Assembly: GCA_036262835.1 (NCBI GenBank)
Contig: DATAID010000070.1
Coordinates: forward strand, 15,379-79,378
DNA length: 64,000 bases
Reading direction: 5' to 3'
Source of the DNA: RBG-16-66-20 sp036262835
GTDB lineage: Bacteria > Pseudomonadota > Gammaproteobacteria > Burkholderiales > SG8-39
Shown: piece by piece, positions 52,710-61,617 of the stretch
Position numbering within the stretch: the first letter of the stretch is position 1
Layout of the letters: each line of letters starts with the position of its first letter
Notes under the pieces: model-generated
The model's input: only the letters and a program-made list of their open reading frames with translations
Databases searched by the model: none
Told to the model about the DNA's origin: nothing
Made by a program: the position numbers and the translations under genes

Positions 52710-54371
52710 ATGAAAACAAGATCAGGAATGGCGCTCGGTTTCGCGCTGCTCGCCGCGGCCTGCGCGAGCCCGCAAATCAGAGTCGAGCCGGCGGAGGGCT
52801 GCGCCGGCGTGGTGGGAGAGGTTCCCGCCTCGGCGATCGGCATCCCCTCCGGAAAAGCCACCGTGCTGAGCGCGGTGCTCGTGCCGGCGTCGCCGCTCGC
52901 CATGCCGCCGAGCGCGCCGCTCCAGCCCGCGCTGCCGCAGCACTGCCGCGTGCTCGGCGAGATTGCGCCGATCGATCCCAAGGCGCCGCCCATCAGGTTC
53001 CAGCTCAACCTGCCGACCGAGTGGAACGGACGCGCGGTGCAGTACGGCGGCGGCGGCTACAACGGCGTGCTGATCACCGGAACGGCGCTCGCGCCCGCGG
53101 GTCCGCCCGATCGTCCCGCGCCGCTCGCGCGCGGCTACGTCACCTACGGCACCGACTCGGGCCATCAGAATTCGCCCGGCGTGCGGCTGCAGGCCTTCAC
53201 GCTGAACGACGAGGCGCTCGTCAATTTCGCGCACGCCTCGCAAAAGAAGGTGAGGGACGTCGCGGTAACCCTGATCGAGCGCCGCTACGGCAAAAAGCCC
53301 GAGCGCCTCTACTACATTGGCAGCTCGCAGGGCGGGCGCGAGGGCCTCACCATGGCGCAGCGCTATCCGGCGGACTTCGACGGCGTCTTCAGCCGCGTGC
53401 CGGTGATCAGCTTCGTCGGCCTGCAGCACGCCGATACGCGAAACGGCCTCGCGCTGATGGGTGCCGGATGGATCGGCCCGGCGCAGGTCCGGCTCGTGCA
53501 CGACGCGGTCCTCGCCGCCTGCGACGCGGCCGACGGCATCGCCGACGGATTGGTGGCGGACTACGCAGGCTGCGCCAGGCGTTTCGACGTGACGAAATTG
53601 CGCTGCTCGGGTTCCATGAGTCCGGATCAATGCCTTTCGGACGCGCAAGTAAAGGCGGTGCAGCTTTTGCACAGCTCGTACACGTTCGGCTTCGATCTCG
53701 CGAACGGTGTGCGCAGCTACCCGGGGCGGCTCTACGGCGGCGAAGCCACGCCCGGCAACTTCCCGGTCGGCGGCTATCGCGCGTGGTTCAGCGGCGATTC
53801 GCCGCCCGTGCTGCCGCCCGCGCCGGATAACGGCCGCGCCTGGCAGTACAGCGGCGGCGGCGTGCAGTATCTCTATGCGCGCGATCCCAACTACGACCTG
53901 CGCGCCTACGACGCGAACAAATTCCGCGCGCGCGTGCAGCAGATGTCGGCGCTGCTCGATTCGACCAATCCGGACCTCGCCGAATTCCGCTCGCGCGGCG
54001 GCAAGCTGATCGTGCTCGAACATACGGGCGACTACGCGCAAAGCGCGCAGGCGGGGTTCCAGTACTACCAGTCGGTGGTGGAAAAGATGGGGCAGGCGCC
54101 CGTGAACGACTTCATGCGCCTCTATGTCGCCCCCGGTGTGGACCATGTCGGCACCGGCGCGCCGGCGAACGTCGACCTGCTCGGCGTGCTCGCCGCGTGG
54201 GTCGAGCGCGGCGAGATGCCGGAAGACCTGGAGGTGGCGCAGCACGATCGCGCGCCGCCTTTCGCGGTCACGCGCAGCCTGCCGCTTTGCCGCTGGCCGA
54301 GCTACCCGCACTACGTCGGCGGCGACAGGAACCGCGCGGCCGGCTTCGAGTGCCGGAAGACGGCGGACTGA
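52710..54371 (+). CDS. Tannase/feruloyl esterase-family lipoprotein
   Basis: A 553-residue alpha/beta hydrolase with a lipoprotein signal ('LLAAAC', Cys about 16). The nucleophile Ser is in 'IGSSQGGREGLTMAQRYP' (about 211-228). The catalytic His is in 'LYVAPGVDHVGTGAP' near 480. The family's CS-D-HC motif normally has Cys before the Ser and Cys after the His, forming a disulfide; here both are replaced (Ser and Val), a matched loss. It probably hydrolyses an ester of a phenolic or other organic acid at the cell envelope. TATTAT lies 9 nt before the ATG. Confidence 0.87.
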   Translation: MKTRSGMALGFALLAAACASPQIRVEPAEGCAGVVGEVPASAIGIPSGKATVLSAVLVPASPLAMPPSAPLQPALPQHCRVLGEIAPIDPKAPPIRFQLNLPTEWNGRAVQYGGGGYNGVLITGTALAPAGPPDRPAPLARGYVTYGTDSGHQNSPGVRLQAFTLNDEALVNFAHASQKKVRDVAVTLIERRYGKKPERLYYIGSSQGGREGLTMAQRYPADFDGVFSRVPVISFVGLQHADTRNGLALMGAGWIGPAQVRLVHDAVLAACDAADGIADGLVADYAGCARRFDVTKLRCSGSMSPDQCLSDAQVKAVQLLHSSYTFGFDLANGVRSYPGRLYGGEATPGNFPVGGYRAWFSGDSPPVLPPAPDNGRAWQYSGGGVQYLYARDPNYDLRAYDANKFRARVQQMSALLDSTNPDLAEFRSRGGKLIVLEHTGDYAQSAQAGFQYYQSVVEKMGQAPVNDFMRLYVAPGVDHVGTGAPANVDLLGVLAAWVERGEMPEDLEVAQHDRAPPFAVTRSLPLCRWPSYPHYVGGDRNRAAGFECRKTAD

Positions 54372-54372
54372 G

Positions 54373-56349
54373 TCAGCCGCCTTTGGGCTTTTCCACCGCC
54401 GCGGTCTTCTTTTCCGCCGGAGCGGCCTTCTTGCCGCTCGCGGCCGCCTCCACGGTGGCGATCAGCTGCCCGCAGGGCGCGTCCTTGCCCGGTCCGGTCT
54501 CGATCAGCGGCACGATCGCGGCGAGCGGGTTGATGAGTCCTAGGAGCAGCGAGGAGCCGACCTTGCGCGCGAGCGCCTTCTTGTCGATGCCGTAGTCGGG
54601 CTTCACGAACGGGCCGCGCACATAGAGCGGACCGCGCAGCTGGAGCGGCGCCGGATCCTTCGGCAGCGGCACGAGGCTCAGGTCGAGCGTCTCGTCCTTC
54701 AGGCTCACCGTGCCGCCGCCGCCGATGATGGTGTCGTCCGTGTCCACCACGATCACGTCGCTCTTCGCCACGCCCTTGTCCATCTTGAAGGACATCACCG
54801 CGCAGCGCAGCTGCGCCTGCTCGTCGCCGCCGATCATGTAGCGCACGATGTCGAGCACCTGCACGCTCGCGATCTTGAGCGCGAGCTTGCTCATGCTGCC
54901 GCCGTTGGAGTGCAGGTCGAGGCGGCCCGAGGCCGTGCCGAGCATCGCGGCGGGCGAGTTGCCGGTGCCGGCGAGCTTCAGGCGCCCGTCGACCGCGCCG
55001 AAGGACTCGTCGATCTTCTGCGTGCCGGGGACGAGGCGGTTGATGTGCAGCTTCGTGAACGTGGTGTCCATGTTGGTCTTGAGCTGCTTCGCGCGCGCGT
55101 CCACCGAGAGCTTGACGCTCACCTTGCCGTCGGCGACGCCGAAGTTGACCGGGTCGAGCCTGAACTGGCCGCCTTTCATGTCGAGCGTGGCGTCCAGGTT
55201 GTCGAGCGGGAACTTGTCGGCGTTCTGGAAGTGGCCCGCCGTCAGGCGCACGTTGGCGTCGATGCGGTTGAGCTTCTCGACGTTGATCGGCTCGCTCGGC
55301 AGCACCTTGCCGGGCGCGTGCGTCGCCTCGGTCGCGCCCGGGCGCGTGCCGACGAAGCCGCCCAGGTCGGCGATGTCCAGGTTGTCGGACTTGAGGCTCG
55401 CCGTGAGGAGCGGCCGCTCGCGGTCGGTCCGTACCGTGAAGTCGCCCGCGAGGTCGCTCGAGCCCACCTTGCCGCGGGTCTTGATGAAGCGCCATTCGGG
55501 GCCGCGGCGCTCGAGGCGCCCGGCGAGCGTGTAGGGCTTGGTGTGCGGCAGCGAGAGCTTGAGCACCTCGCCAAGGGGCGCCATGTTCGAGCCCGAGAGC
55601 GTCATGTCGACGTCCAGGTCCTGCAAGGTCGCCACGCCCGTGAGCGTGCCCTCGGCCGAGGCCTTCGACTGCCCGAGCGTGCCCGAGAGCCGGATCGGAT
55701 AGGGCTTGTGCTCGTCCATGATCTGCAGCAGCCCGCCGCTGTCGCCCGCGAGCTTGAACGAGACGCCGCGGACCGTGCCCGCCGCCGAGACCTTCATGCC
55801 CCAGACCTTCTCGTTCGGCTGGGACTGGATCTGCGCGGTGACGTCGGTGTTGGAGGCGTCGTCCTTCACGCGCACGCGGCTGTCGCGGATCTGCAGCTGC
55901 AGGAGCTCGGGCGAGCGGCCCTTGTGCTCCTCGCCCGGGGGCTTGAGGATCCAGTTGCGCCGGCCCTGCAGGTCGCGCTGAAGCAGCGCCGTGCCGTTCT
56001 CCAGCACGAGCTGGGTGATGACGACGCGGCCGTAGAAGAGGTGCCAGAGATCGACGCGCAGGTCGAGCAGGCCCGCGCTGAACATCGGCTCCTTCTCGCC
56101 CCACGCGGCGTTGGCGAAGGTGACGTTCGCGGCGCGAATATGCGGCTGAAGCGAGAACGGATTGACCGTAAGCGGCCCCTCGATCACGAGCGCGCGCCCG
56201 GTGCGCCGCTCGACCTGCTTGCCGACCCAGCTGCGCGCGCCGTTCCAGTCGTAGCTCGCGAGCCACAGCGCGGCCCCGCCGGCCAGGAGCAATAGTCCGA
56301 TCAGCAGGCCCGCGGCGATGCGCAAGCCGATGCGTGCCGTTTTTCCCAC
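54373..56349 (-). CDS. AsmA-family envelope protein
   Basis: A 658-residue protein with an N-terminal TM anchor (about 9-31, 'LRIAAGLLIGLLLLAGGAAL') followed by 'RRTGRALVIEGPLTVNPFSL', the AsmA N-terminal signature. A long beta-rich periplasmic region follows, ending with the AsmA C-terminal segment ('RLDLHSNGGSMSKLALKIAS', 'GGGTVSLKDETLDLSLVPLP') at about 475-600. A Lys/Ala-rich tail is last. AsmA-like proteins form hydrophobic beta-taco grooves that carry phospholipids to the outer membrane. The length fits the AsmA/YhjG group. Convergent with the tannase-type gene. Confidence 0.9.
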   Translation of the reverse strand: MGKTARIGLRIAAGLLIGLLLLAGGAALWLASYDWNGARSWVGKQVERRTGRALVIEGPLTVNPFSLQPHIRAANVTFANAAWGEKEPMFSAGLLDLRVDLWHLFYGRVVITQLVLENGTALLQRDLQGRRNWILKPPGEEHKGRSPELLQLQIRDSRVRVKDDASNTDVTAQIQSQPNEKVWGMKVSAAGTVRGVSFKLAGDSGGLLQIMDEHKPYPIRLSGTLGQSKASAEGTLTGVATLQDLDVDMTLSGSNMAPLGEVLKLSLPHTKPYTLAGRLERRGPEWRFIKTRGKVGSSDLAGDFTVRTDRERPLLTASLKSDNLDIADLGGFVGTRPGATEATHAPGKVLPSEPINVEKLNRIDANVRLTAGHFQNADKFPLDNLDATLDMKGGQFRLDPVNFGVADGKVSVKLSVDARAKQLKTNMDTTFTKLHINRLVPGTQKIDESFGAVDGRLKLAGTGNSPAAMLGTASGRLDLHSNGGSMSKLALKIASVQVLDIVRYMIGGDEQAQLRCAVMSFKMDKGVAKSDVIVVDTDDTIIGGGGTVSLKDETLDLSLVPLPKDPAPLQLRGPLYVRGPFVKPDYGIDKKALARKVGSSLLLGLINPLAAIVPLIETGPGKDAPCGQLIATVEAAASGKKAAPAEKKTAAVEKPKGG

Positions 56350-56396
56350 CCTCGTTTGACCGCGAAATTCTTTTCCTGTGCGCGTGTCTTACCTGC

Positions 56397-56939
56397 ATGG
56401 AAAAAATAATCGCCGGAAATTTTCAGACGTCGGTTCAGGCCGACAACGCGGCGCGCGCGCTCAAGCGCGCCGGCTTCCCCGAGTCCGACGTGTTCGTCTA
56501 CGCCAACAACCCGCCCGGGCAGCACGGCGAGCATCCGCTGGGCGGCGACGAGAGCGCCGATCCGGGCTCGGACAAGGCCGCGGGCGGCGCAGCCGCCGGC
56601 GGACTCGCGGGCGCGGCGGCCGGGGCCGCGGTGGGCGGTGCCGTCGGCGGCGCGCTCGGCGCGGTGGCCGGGGCGGGCGTAGGCGCCTACGCCGGCTCGT
56701 TCGGCGGCGCGATGAAAAAGCTCGGCGCGAGCAGCGAAGGCGAGACACTGGAGCGCCGGCCCGCCGGCACCATGGTCGCGGTGCGCCTCGGCGACACGGC
56801 CAACCGTGAGGCAGCCATCGAGAAGCTGAGCGAGGAGAAGCCGGTCGCGATCGAGGAGGCCGACGGCGAATGGGTGGACGGCGAATGGGTCGACTTCGAC
56901 CCGGTCGCGAAGCCCAAGGTGGTCTGGCCTACCTCCTGA
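56397..56939 (+). CDS. Glycine-zipper protein, general-stress-protein-like
   Basis: A 180-residue protein without signal peptide. An N-terminal 'IIAGNFQTSVQADNAARALK' small alpha/beta segment (about 4-45) is followed by an extended glycine zipper of G-x-x-x-G/A-x-x-x-G repeats (about 62-105, 'AAGGLAGAAAGAAVGGAVGG'). The acidic C-terminus contains a direct repeat 'GEWVDGEWVD'. The zipper can insert into or associate with membranes. The N-terminal part resembles the domain of general-stress GsiB/YflT-like proteins, but this is not certain. Its end overlaps the convergent isomerase by 11 nt. Confidence 0.72.
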   Translation: MEKIIAGNFQTSVQADNAARALKRAGFPESDVFVYANNPPGQHGEHPLGGDESADPGSDKAAGGAAAGGLAGAAAGAAVGGAVGGALGAVAGAGVGAYAGSFGGAMKKLGASSEGETLERRPAGTMVAVRLGDTANREAAIEKLSEEKPVAIEEADGEWVDGEWVDFDPVAKPKVVWPTS

Positions 56940-57522
56940 GTGCTTCGCGCACGAATTCCAGGCGATCCTGGCCGAAGAACATCTCTGAGCCGACGAACAT
57001 CGTCGGCGCGCCGAACACGCCGCGCTTGACCGCCTCCTCGGTCGCGCGGATGAGCTTCTGCTTCACCTCGAGGTCGGCCGTCATCTGCGTGAAAGCCTCG
57101 GCGTCGAAGCCCGCCTCGCGCAGCGTCTGCGCGACCACGCCCGCGTCGCCCAGGTTGCGGCCGTCGACCCAGAGGGCGCGGAACATCGCGTCCACGTACC
57201 TGAGGAACCGCTCCGGCTCGCGCACCTGGTAGCCGATCGCGCCGCGCATGAGCGTGAGCGTGTTCAGGATGAAGAACGGGTTCTTGACGAGCTTGACTCC
57301 GTAGCGGCGCGCCCAGCGCTCCATGTCGCCCCACATCCATTTGCCCTTGGGCTCGATCAGCACCGGGCTCTGGTTGCCGGTTGCCTTGAACACGCCGCCG
57401 AGCAGCATCGGCTTCCACGCGATCGCGGCGCGGCACTCCATCGCGATCGCCGGAAGCTGCGTCCAGGCGAGGTAGGCCGTGGGGCTGCCGAAGTCGAAGT
57501 AGAAGTCGACCTGCTTGCTCAT
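56929..57522 (-). CDS. 2-Hydroxychromene-2-carboxylate isomerase (DsbA-fold)
   Basis: A 197-residue thioredoxin/DsbA-fold protein of the kappa-GST/HCCA isomerase group. The N-terminus 'VDFYFDFGSPTAYLA' carries the catalytic Ser in place of a redox CxxC. 'KRGVFGAPTMFVGSEMFFGQ' near 158-177 holds the cis-Pro loop and is diagnostic. HCCA isomerase acts in naphthalene and polycyclic aromatic breakdown with glutathione, but no other naphthalene genes are here, so the substrate may differ. The gene is divergent from the MBL hydrolase across 20 nt with overlapping -10 elements. Confidence 0.9.
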   Translation of the reverse strand: MSKQVDFYFDFGSPTAYLAWTQLPAIAMECRAAIAWKPMLLGGVFKATGNQSPVLIEPKGKWMWGDMERWARRYGVKLVKNPFFILNTLTLMRGAIGYQVREPERFLRYVDAMFRALWVDGRNLGDAGVVAQTLREAGFDAEAFTQMTADLEVKQKLIRATEEAVKRGVFGAPTMFVGSEMFFGQDRLEFVREALRR

Positions 57523-57542
57523 CGCTGGGCTATTCTAGCGGC
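57523..57542. promoter_or_regulatory. Divergent promoter, TATTCTA core
   Basis: The 20-bp gap holds TATTCT (57531-57536) facing right, exactly 6 nt before the GTG of the MBL gene, and TAGAAT (complement of 57532-57537) facing left, 9 nt before the isomerase ATG. The predicted leaders are 0 and 3 nt. Confidence 0.5.
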
Positions 57543-58418
57543 GTGGCGACGACCTATCCCGTGCTGCGCTGGCAAGTGGGCGACGTGCGCATCACGCGCG
57601 TGGTCGAATCCGAGGGCCCCACGCCGATCGGCTTTCTCTTCCCCGATTGCCCGCCCGAGCGGCTGCTGCAGCACGCGTGGCTGAAGCCGCACTTCTTCGG
57701 CGACGACGGGAAGCTGCGCACCTCGATCCACGCGCTCATCGTCGAGTCGGCCGGCAAGCGCATCGTCGTCGACACCTGCGTGGGCAACGACAAGCCGCGC
57801 GCGGTGGCGGCCTGGAACAGGCGGCAAGGGAAGTTCCTGGATGACCTCGCTGAAGCCGGCTATCCGCGCGAGTCGATCGACGTCGTCCTCTGCACCCACC
57901 TGCACGTCGATCACGTCGGCTGGAACACGATGATGCAGGACGGCAAGTGGCTGCCGACCTTCCCGAAGGCGCGCTATCTCTTCGCGAAGAAGGAGTACGA
58001 ATACTGGTCGCAGGCGCCGGGCGAGCACGATCGCGCCATCCAGCAGGACTCGGTGCAGCCGATCCTCGATGCGAAGCTCGCCGATCTTGTGGAGATGGAT
58101 CACCGTCTCACGGACGAGGTGTGGCTCGAGCCGACGCCCGGCCACACGCCGGGTCACGTGTCCGTGCGGATTTCCTCGCGCGGCAGCGAGGCGATCATCA
58201 CCGGCGATGTCATGCACCATCCGGCGCAATGCGCGGACCTCGACCTCAGGACGCGCTTCGACGTCGACCCCGGCGCGGCGCGGCGCATGCGGCGCGAATT
58301 CCTCGAGAAGTACAAGGACGGAAGAGTGCTCGTCCTCGGCACCCACTTCGCCTCGCCGACCTCGGGCCGCATCCTGCGCGAAGGCCCGGCGTTCCGGTTC
58401 GAGGCGGCGGCGCTATGA
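57543..58418 (+). CDS. Metallo-beta-lactamase-fold hydrolase
   Basis: A 291-residue cytosolic MBL-fold enzyme. The metal motif H-x-H-x-D-H is in 'CTHLHVDHVGWNT' (about 119-131). The third-site His is in 'TPGHTPGHVSV', the bridging Asp in 'AIITGDVMHHPAQ', and the last His in 'VLGTHFASP'. The pattern and length resemble the group containing N-acyl-homoserine lactonases and related esterases; quorum quenching is possible but not shown. It starts with GTG directly after TATTCT, so the mRNA is probably leaderless. Its stop is followed at once by the convergent 59-residue gene. Confidence 0.9.
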   Translation: MATTYPVLRWQVGDVRITRVVESEGPTPIGFLFPDCPPERLLQHAWLKPHFFGDDGKLRTSIHALIVESAGKRIVVDTCVGNDKPRAVAAWNRRQGKFLDDLAEAGYPRESIDVVLCTHLHVDHVGWNTMMQDGKWLPTFPKARYLFAKKEYEYWSQAPGEHDRAIQQDSVQPILDAKLADLVEMDHRLTDEVWLEPTPGHTPGHVSVRISSRGSEAIITGDVMHHPAQCADLDLRTRFDVDPGAARRMRREFLEKYKDGRVLVLGTHFASPTSGRILREGPAFRFEAAAL

Positions 58419-58592
58419 AGCGGTGGTCTTCTTCATGAGCTCGCCGGGTGCCGGGTTGGGCGTGCGTTTTCCGGGGCCGAAGTAGAAATTGCGCTCGGCG
58501 GCGAGGATCTCCTCGCGCACGTGCCAGTAGTAGTAATGGCCGAGCGCCAGCGCAAAGAGGACGAAGAGGATCGTGGCGCGCGTGAGGAACAT
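58413..58592 (-). CDS. 59-residue single-pass membrane microprotein
   Basis: A 59-codon ORF: a TM helix at about 7-19 ('TILFVLFALALGHYYYW') followed by a charged segment ('HVREEILAAERNFYFGPGKR') and a Lys/Thr tail. TATTTC lies exactly 6 nt before the ATG, fitting the leaderless pattern seen elsewhere. Codon usage has the G/C third-position bias of real genes. Its stop overlaps the end of the MBL gene by 6 nt. No family recognised; it probably sits in the inner membrane. Confidence 0.6.
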   Translation of the reverse strand: MFLTRATILFVLFALALGHYYYWHVREEILAAERNFYFGPGKRTPNPAPGELMKKTTAS

Positions 58593-58684
58593 ATCGGTGA
58601 AATACTACACATCCCGCCGCAAGGCCCCGGTCAGCGAATGTCAGCGTTAATCTCCCTGTCAGGGAATTCCTGACAACCGATCAC

Positions 58685-59644
58685 ATGAAGCATATCTGGC
58701 GCGCTTTTTCGATCCTGCTGCTCGCCGTCGCGGCCGCGCACGCCCAGCCGGCGCCGGGCAAGCACAGAGTCGGCGTGCTCGTTCCCGCCACCACGCCCGA
58801 CCTGGCGGAGTTTCCCAAGGCCATGAAGCAACTCGGCTACGAAGAGGGCCGCAACCTCACTCTCGATGTGAAGATCGCCGGCGATCGCCTTGACCAGCTC
58901 TCGTCGATGGCGGCCGAGATCGTGCAGGGCTCGCCCGAAGTCATCCTCGCGGTCAACACGCCCGGGACGAAGGCGGCGATGGCCGCGACGAAGTCGATTC
59001 CGATCGTCATGGTCGCGGTGGGCGATCCGGTGGCGACCGGATTCGTGAGCAACCTCGCGCGCCCGGACAGGAACGTCACGGGCGTCACCAACCTTTGCGG
59101 CGAGCTCGCGGGCAAGCGGCTCGCGCTCTTTGGCAAGACGCTGGGCGACGCCCGGCGCGTCGCCATCATGCTCAACCCCGCCGACCCGATCACGGTCCCG
59201 CAGCTGCGCGACATCGAGCGCTCGGCGCCGGCGCTCGGCATCGAGGCGCGCATGTTCCCGGTGCGCACGAAGGCCGATGTCGATGCCGCCGTTCCCGAGC
59301 TGCTCAAGTGGCGCGCCGACGGCGCCCTGTGGCTTTGCGGGCAGCAGCGCGCGCTCACCCGGCACATGCTGCCGCTCGCCTCGCGCCACCGCCTGCCGGT
59401 CATGGTTTACCAGGCGCTCGAGCTGCCGGCGGGCGGGCTCATCTCCTACTCGACCGACAACGCCGGCCTGTACCGCCAGTCGGCGGATTATGTCGACAGG
59501 ATCCTGAAGGGCGCGAAAGTGAGCGAGCTGCCGGTGGAGCAGCCGACCAAGTTCGAGCTGGTGGTCAACATGAAGGTGGCCGACGAGCTCAGGCTCACCA
59601 TTCCGCGCAGCGTCCTCGTGCAGGCCGACCGGCTGATCCAATGA
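58685..59644 (+). CDS. ABC-type (PF04392) substrate-binding protein
   Basis: A 319-residue exported receptor: signal peptide (cleavage near AHAQP, about 20) and a two-lobed fold with the PF04392 signature ('RVGVLVPATTPDLAEF', 'LGYEEGRNLTLDVKIA', 'SIPIVMVAVGDPVATGFVSN', 'SYSTDNAGLYRQSADYVDRI'). Such receptors normally pair with a permease and ATPase next door, but here the next genes are a hot-dog enzyme (ATGA overlap) and a patatin, so it is an orphan. The ligand is unknown; relatives bind aromatic amino acids. Confidence 0.88.
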   Translation: MKHIWRAFSILLLAVAAAHAQPAPGKHRVGVLVPATTPDLAEFPKAMKQLGYEEGRNLTLDVKIAGDRLDQLSSMAAEIVQGSPEVILAVNTPGTKAAMAATKSIPIVMVAVGDPVATGFVSNLARPDRNVTGVTNLCGELAGKRLALFGKTLGDARRVAIMLNPADPITVPQLRDIERSAPALGIEARMFPVRTKADVDAAVPELLKWRADGALWLCGQQRALTRHMLPLASRHRLPVMVYQALELPAGGLISYSTDNAGLYRQSADYVDRILKGAKVSELPVEQPTKFELVVNMKVADELRLTIPRSVLVQADRLIQ

Positions 59645-60429
59645 ATGCCTATCGCGTCCAGGCGTACAACACCGCGCACGACTCGGAGAACAAGATCCAC
59701 GACGACGCGGTCGCGCGCGGCTTCGGCTTCACGGGCGCGCTCGTCCCGGGCGTGGACGTCTATGCCTACATGATGCATCTGCCGGTCGCGCGCTGGGGGC
59801 GCGAGTTCCTCGAGCGCGGCGAAACCGAGTGCCGCTTCATGAGCCCGGTCTACGACGGGGAGACGGCCGAGGTGAGCGGGCGCGAGGAGGGCGATGCGCT
59901 TCTGATCGAGGTCGGCTCGCAGGGAAAAAGCTGCGCCACCGGGTCGGCGAGGCTTTCGGAAAAAAAAGTGGAAAGCCTCGAGATTCCCTTTGTGGCCGCC
60001 CCGGCCCTGGAAAATCGCCCCGAAGCCGGTCCGTCGACCCTCGTCCCGGGCCAGGTGCTCGGCACCCAGCTCTTCGAGGCAAGCCGCGCCTTCATGGACG
60101 GCTACCTGCGCGACGTGCGCGAGACCGACGAGCTGTACCGCCGCGAAGGGCTCGTGCATCCGGGCAACGTGCTGCGCATGTGCAACTTCGCGCTCTTTCG
60201 CAATGTGAGGATGGGGCCGTGGATCCATGTCGGCAGCAAGGTGCGCAACCTCGGCCTTGCGCGCGCGGGCGAGACGCTCGCCGCGCGCTCGCGCGTGCTC
60301 GCCAACTACGAGAAGAAGGGCCACCTCTTCGTGGACCTCGACGTGCTCGTGCTCTCGGGCGAGCGTGCGCTCGCCCGGGTGCTGCACACGGCGATCTACC
60401 GGCCGCGGCAGGCGGCGCGTGCGGCGTAG
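59641..60429 (+). CDS. MaoC/hot-dog-fold acyl dehydratase-like protein
   Basis: A 262-residue protein with two predicted hot-dog halves. 'NTAHDSENKIHDDAVARGFG' followed by 'TGALVPGVDVYAYMMH' matches the MaoC-type hydratase start (about 10-46), and 'ECRFMSPVYDGETAEVSG' continues the first half. The second half ('VLHTAIYRPRQ' at the end) is less conserved. The classical D-x4-H catalytic pair is not clear, so it may be a thioesterase- or dehydratase-like enzyme of unknown substrate. It overlaps the upstream receptor by 4 nt and the patatin by 11 nt, forming an operon. Confidence 0.72.
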   Translation: MNAYRVQAYNTAHDSENKIHDDAVARGFGFTGALVPGVDVYAYMMHLPVARWGREFLERGETECRFMSPVYDGETAEVSGREEGDALLIEVGSQGKSCATGSARLSEKKVESLEIPFVAAPALENRPEAGPSTLVPGQVLGTQLFEASRAFMDGYLRDVRETDELYRREGLVHPGNVLRMCNFALFRNVRMGPWIHVGSKVRNLGLARAGETLAARSRVLANYEKKGHLFVDLDVLVLSGERALARVLHTAIYRPRQAARAA

Positions 60430-61306
60430 GGACTTTTTCGGCATCGCCCTGCTGGGACCTCTCGCTTGCTTCGCGGCAAGCGATGCCGCGAACCGCACGC
60501 CGCGCTTCGAGCCGCCGCCGAAAGGCGCCGTGGCGCCGCGCATCGCGCTCGTGCTCGGCTCGGGCGGCCATCGCGGCTTCGCGCACGTCGGGGTGCTCAA
60601 GGCGCTCGCGGAGAACGGCATCCGGCCCGATCTCATCCTCGGCACGAGCATCGGCGCCGTGGTGGGCGCGCTCTACGCGGGCGGCATGAGCGCGACCGAG
60701 CTCGAGCAGCTCGCCTACGACCTGAACATGATGGAGTTCTTCGAGCTGAAGATGCTCTTCGGCAGGACACCGAGCGGGCGCGGCGTGCAGGACTTCGTCT
60801 CCAGGCACGTGCAGGGGCGCCTGATCGAGGAGCTGCGCATTCCGTTCGCCGCGGCGGCGACGCGCGTGCGCGACCACGCGCTCGTGCTCTTCAACCGCGG
60901 CGACACCGGCCTCGCGGTGCGCGCCTCCGCCGCGAGCCCGGACGAATTCGCCCCGGTCGAGATCGGCGGCGAGATGTACATGGACGGCGACGAGGTGAGC
61001 CCGGTGCCGATCCGCGCGGCGCGGCGCCTCGGCGCGCGTGTCGTGATCGCGATCGACGTCTCGGCCTACGCGCAGGAGACGCCCGCCGGCGTGCCGGCGC
61101 GCTGGATCGAGAAGGACGCGCGCCGCGCGAAGCAGATCGCGGCCGAGGCGGGCGCGGCCGACGTGCTCATCCATCCCGACATCGGCTACTACGCGGGGCG
61201 CAACGAAGCCTACCGGCGCCGCGTCATCGCGATCGCCTACCGGGTCACGCGCGAGAAGCTGCCGGCGATCCTCGCGGCGATCGCAAAAGCGGGCGCCGCA
61301 AGGTAG
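60419..61306 (+). CDS. Patatin-like phospholipase
   Basis: A 295-residue RssA-type patatin. The oxyanion loop is in 'LVLGSGGHRGFAHVGVLKAL' (about 43-62) and the nucleophile Ser in 'ILGTSIGAVVGALYAGG' (G-T-S-I-G, about 72-80). The dyad Asp is in 'YMDGDEVSPVPIRAARRLG' (about 182). Residues 5-22 are hydrophobic with a Cys ('LLGPLACFAAS'), perhaps a signal or imperfect lipobox. Predicted to deacylate membrane phospholipid or a lipid ester. It starts with GTG inside the hot-dog gene, so all three genes are probably translated together. Confidence 0.87.
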   Translation: MRRRDFFGIALLGPLACFAASDAANRTPRFEPPPKGAVAPRIALVLGSGGHRGFAHVGVLKALAENGIRPDLILGTSIGAVVGALYAGGMSATELEQLAYDLNMMEFFELKMLFGRTPSGRGVQDFVSRHVQGRLIEELRIPFAAAATRVRDHALVLFNRGDTGLAVRASAASPDEFAPVEIGGEMYMDGDEVSPVPIRAARRLGARVVIAIDVSAYAQETPAGVPARWIEKDARRAKQIAAEAGAADVLIHPDIGYYAGRNEAYRRRVIAIAYRVTREKLPAILAAIAKAGAAR

Positions 61307-61349
61307 GAAGAAGGTCCTGCGGGAAACGCGCCCGGAAAAACGCCCGGGA

Positions 61350-61613
61350 TCAGTCCTGCGGAACTTCGGTCGGCTTCACCTTGCGCTTGGCGGGCTTGGG
61401 CGGCGCGGCCTTGCGCGCGGCGGAGGCGATGCGGCGCAGGTCGGTCATCGCCTTGTCGCAGAGCGCCGCGATCTCCGGCTCGCCCAGGCGCACGGCGTTG
61501 TCCTTCAGCTGGCGCACCTCGATCATGTTCAGCTTCGCGATGCGCTCGGCCGTCCAGGAGGTCGTGCGCGGCAGCTCCGGCGCGGGCGCGGCCGTCCTTG
61601 CCTTGGTGCTCAC
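61350..61613 (-). CDS. Small helical protein downstream of cspA
   Basis: An 87-residue protein with an Ala/Pro-rich N-terminus, a helical core ('WTAERIAKLNMIEVRQLKDN', 'AALCDKAMTDLRRIASAARK') and a basic Lys/Pro tail. No signal or TM. The GTG at 61613 is preferred over TTG at 61619, which would fall in the cspA terminator tail. It is unclear whether it has its own promoter, since a terminator lies just upstream. No family recognised. Confidence 0.55.
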   Translation of the reverse strand: MSTKARTAAPAPELPRTTSWTAERIAKLNMIEVRQLKDNAVRLGEPEIAALCDKAMTDLRRIASAARKAAPPKPAKRKVKPTEVPQD

Positions 61614-61617
61614 AGAC

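Noticed and set aside
56870..56900. A duplicated GEWVD segment as a functional repeat
   Set aside because: Only two short copies at an acidic C-terminus; most simply a local slippage duplication.
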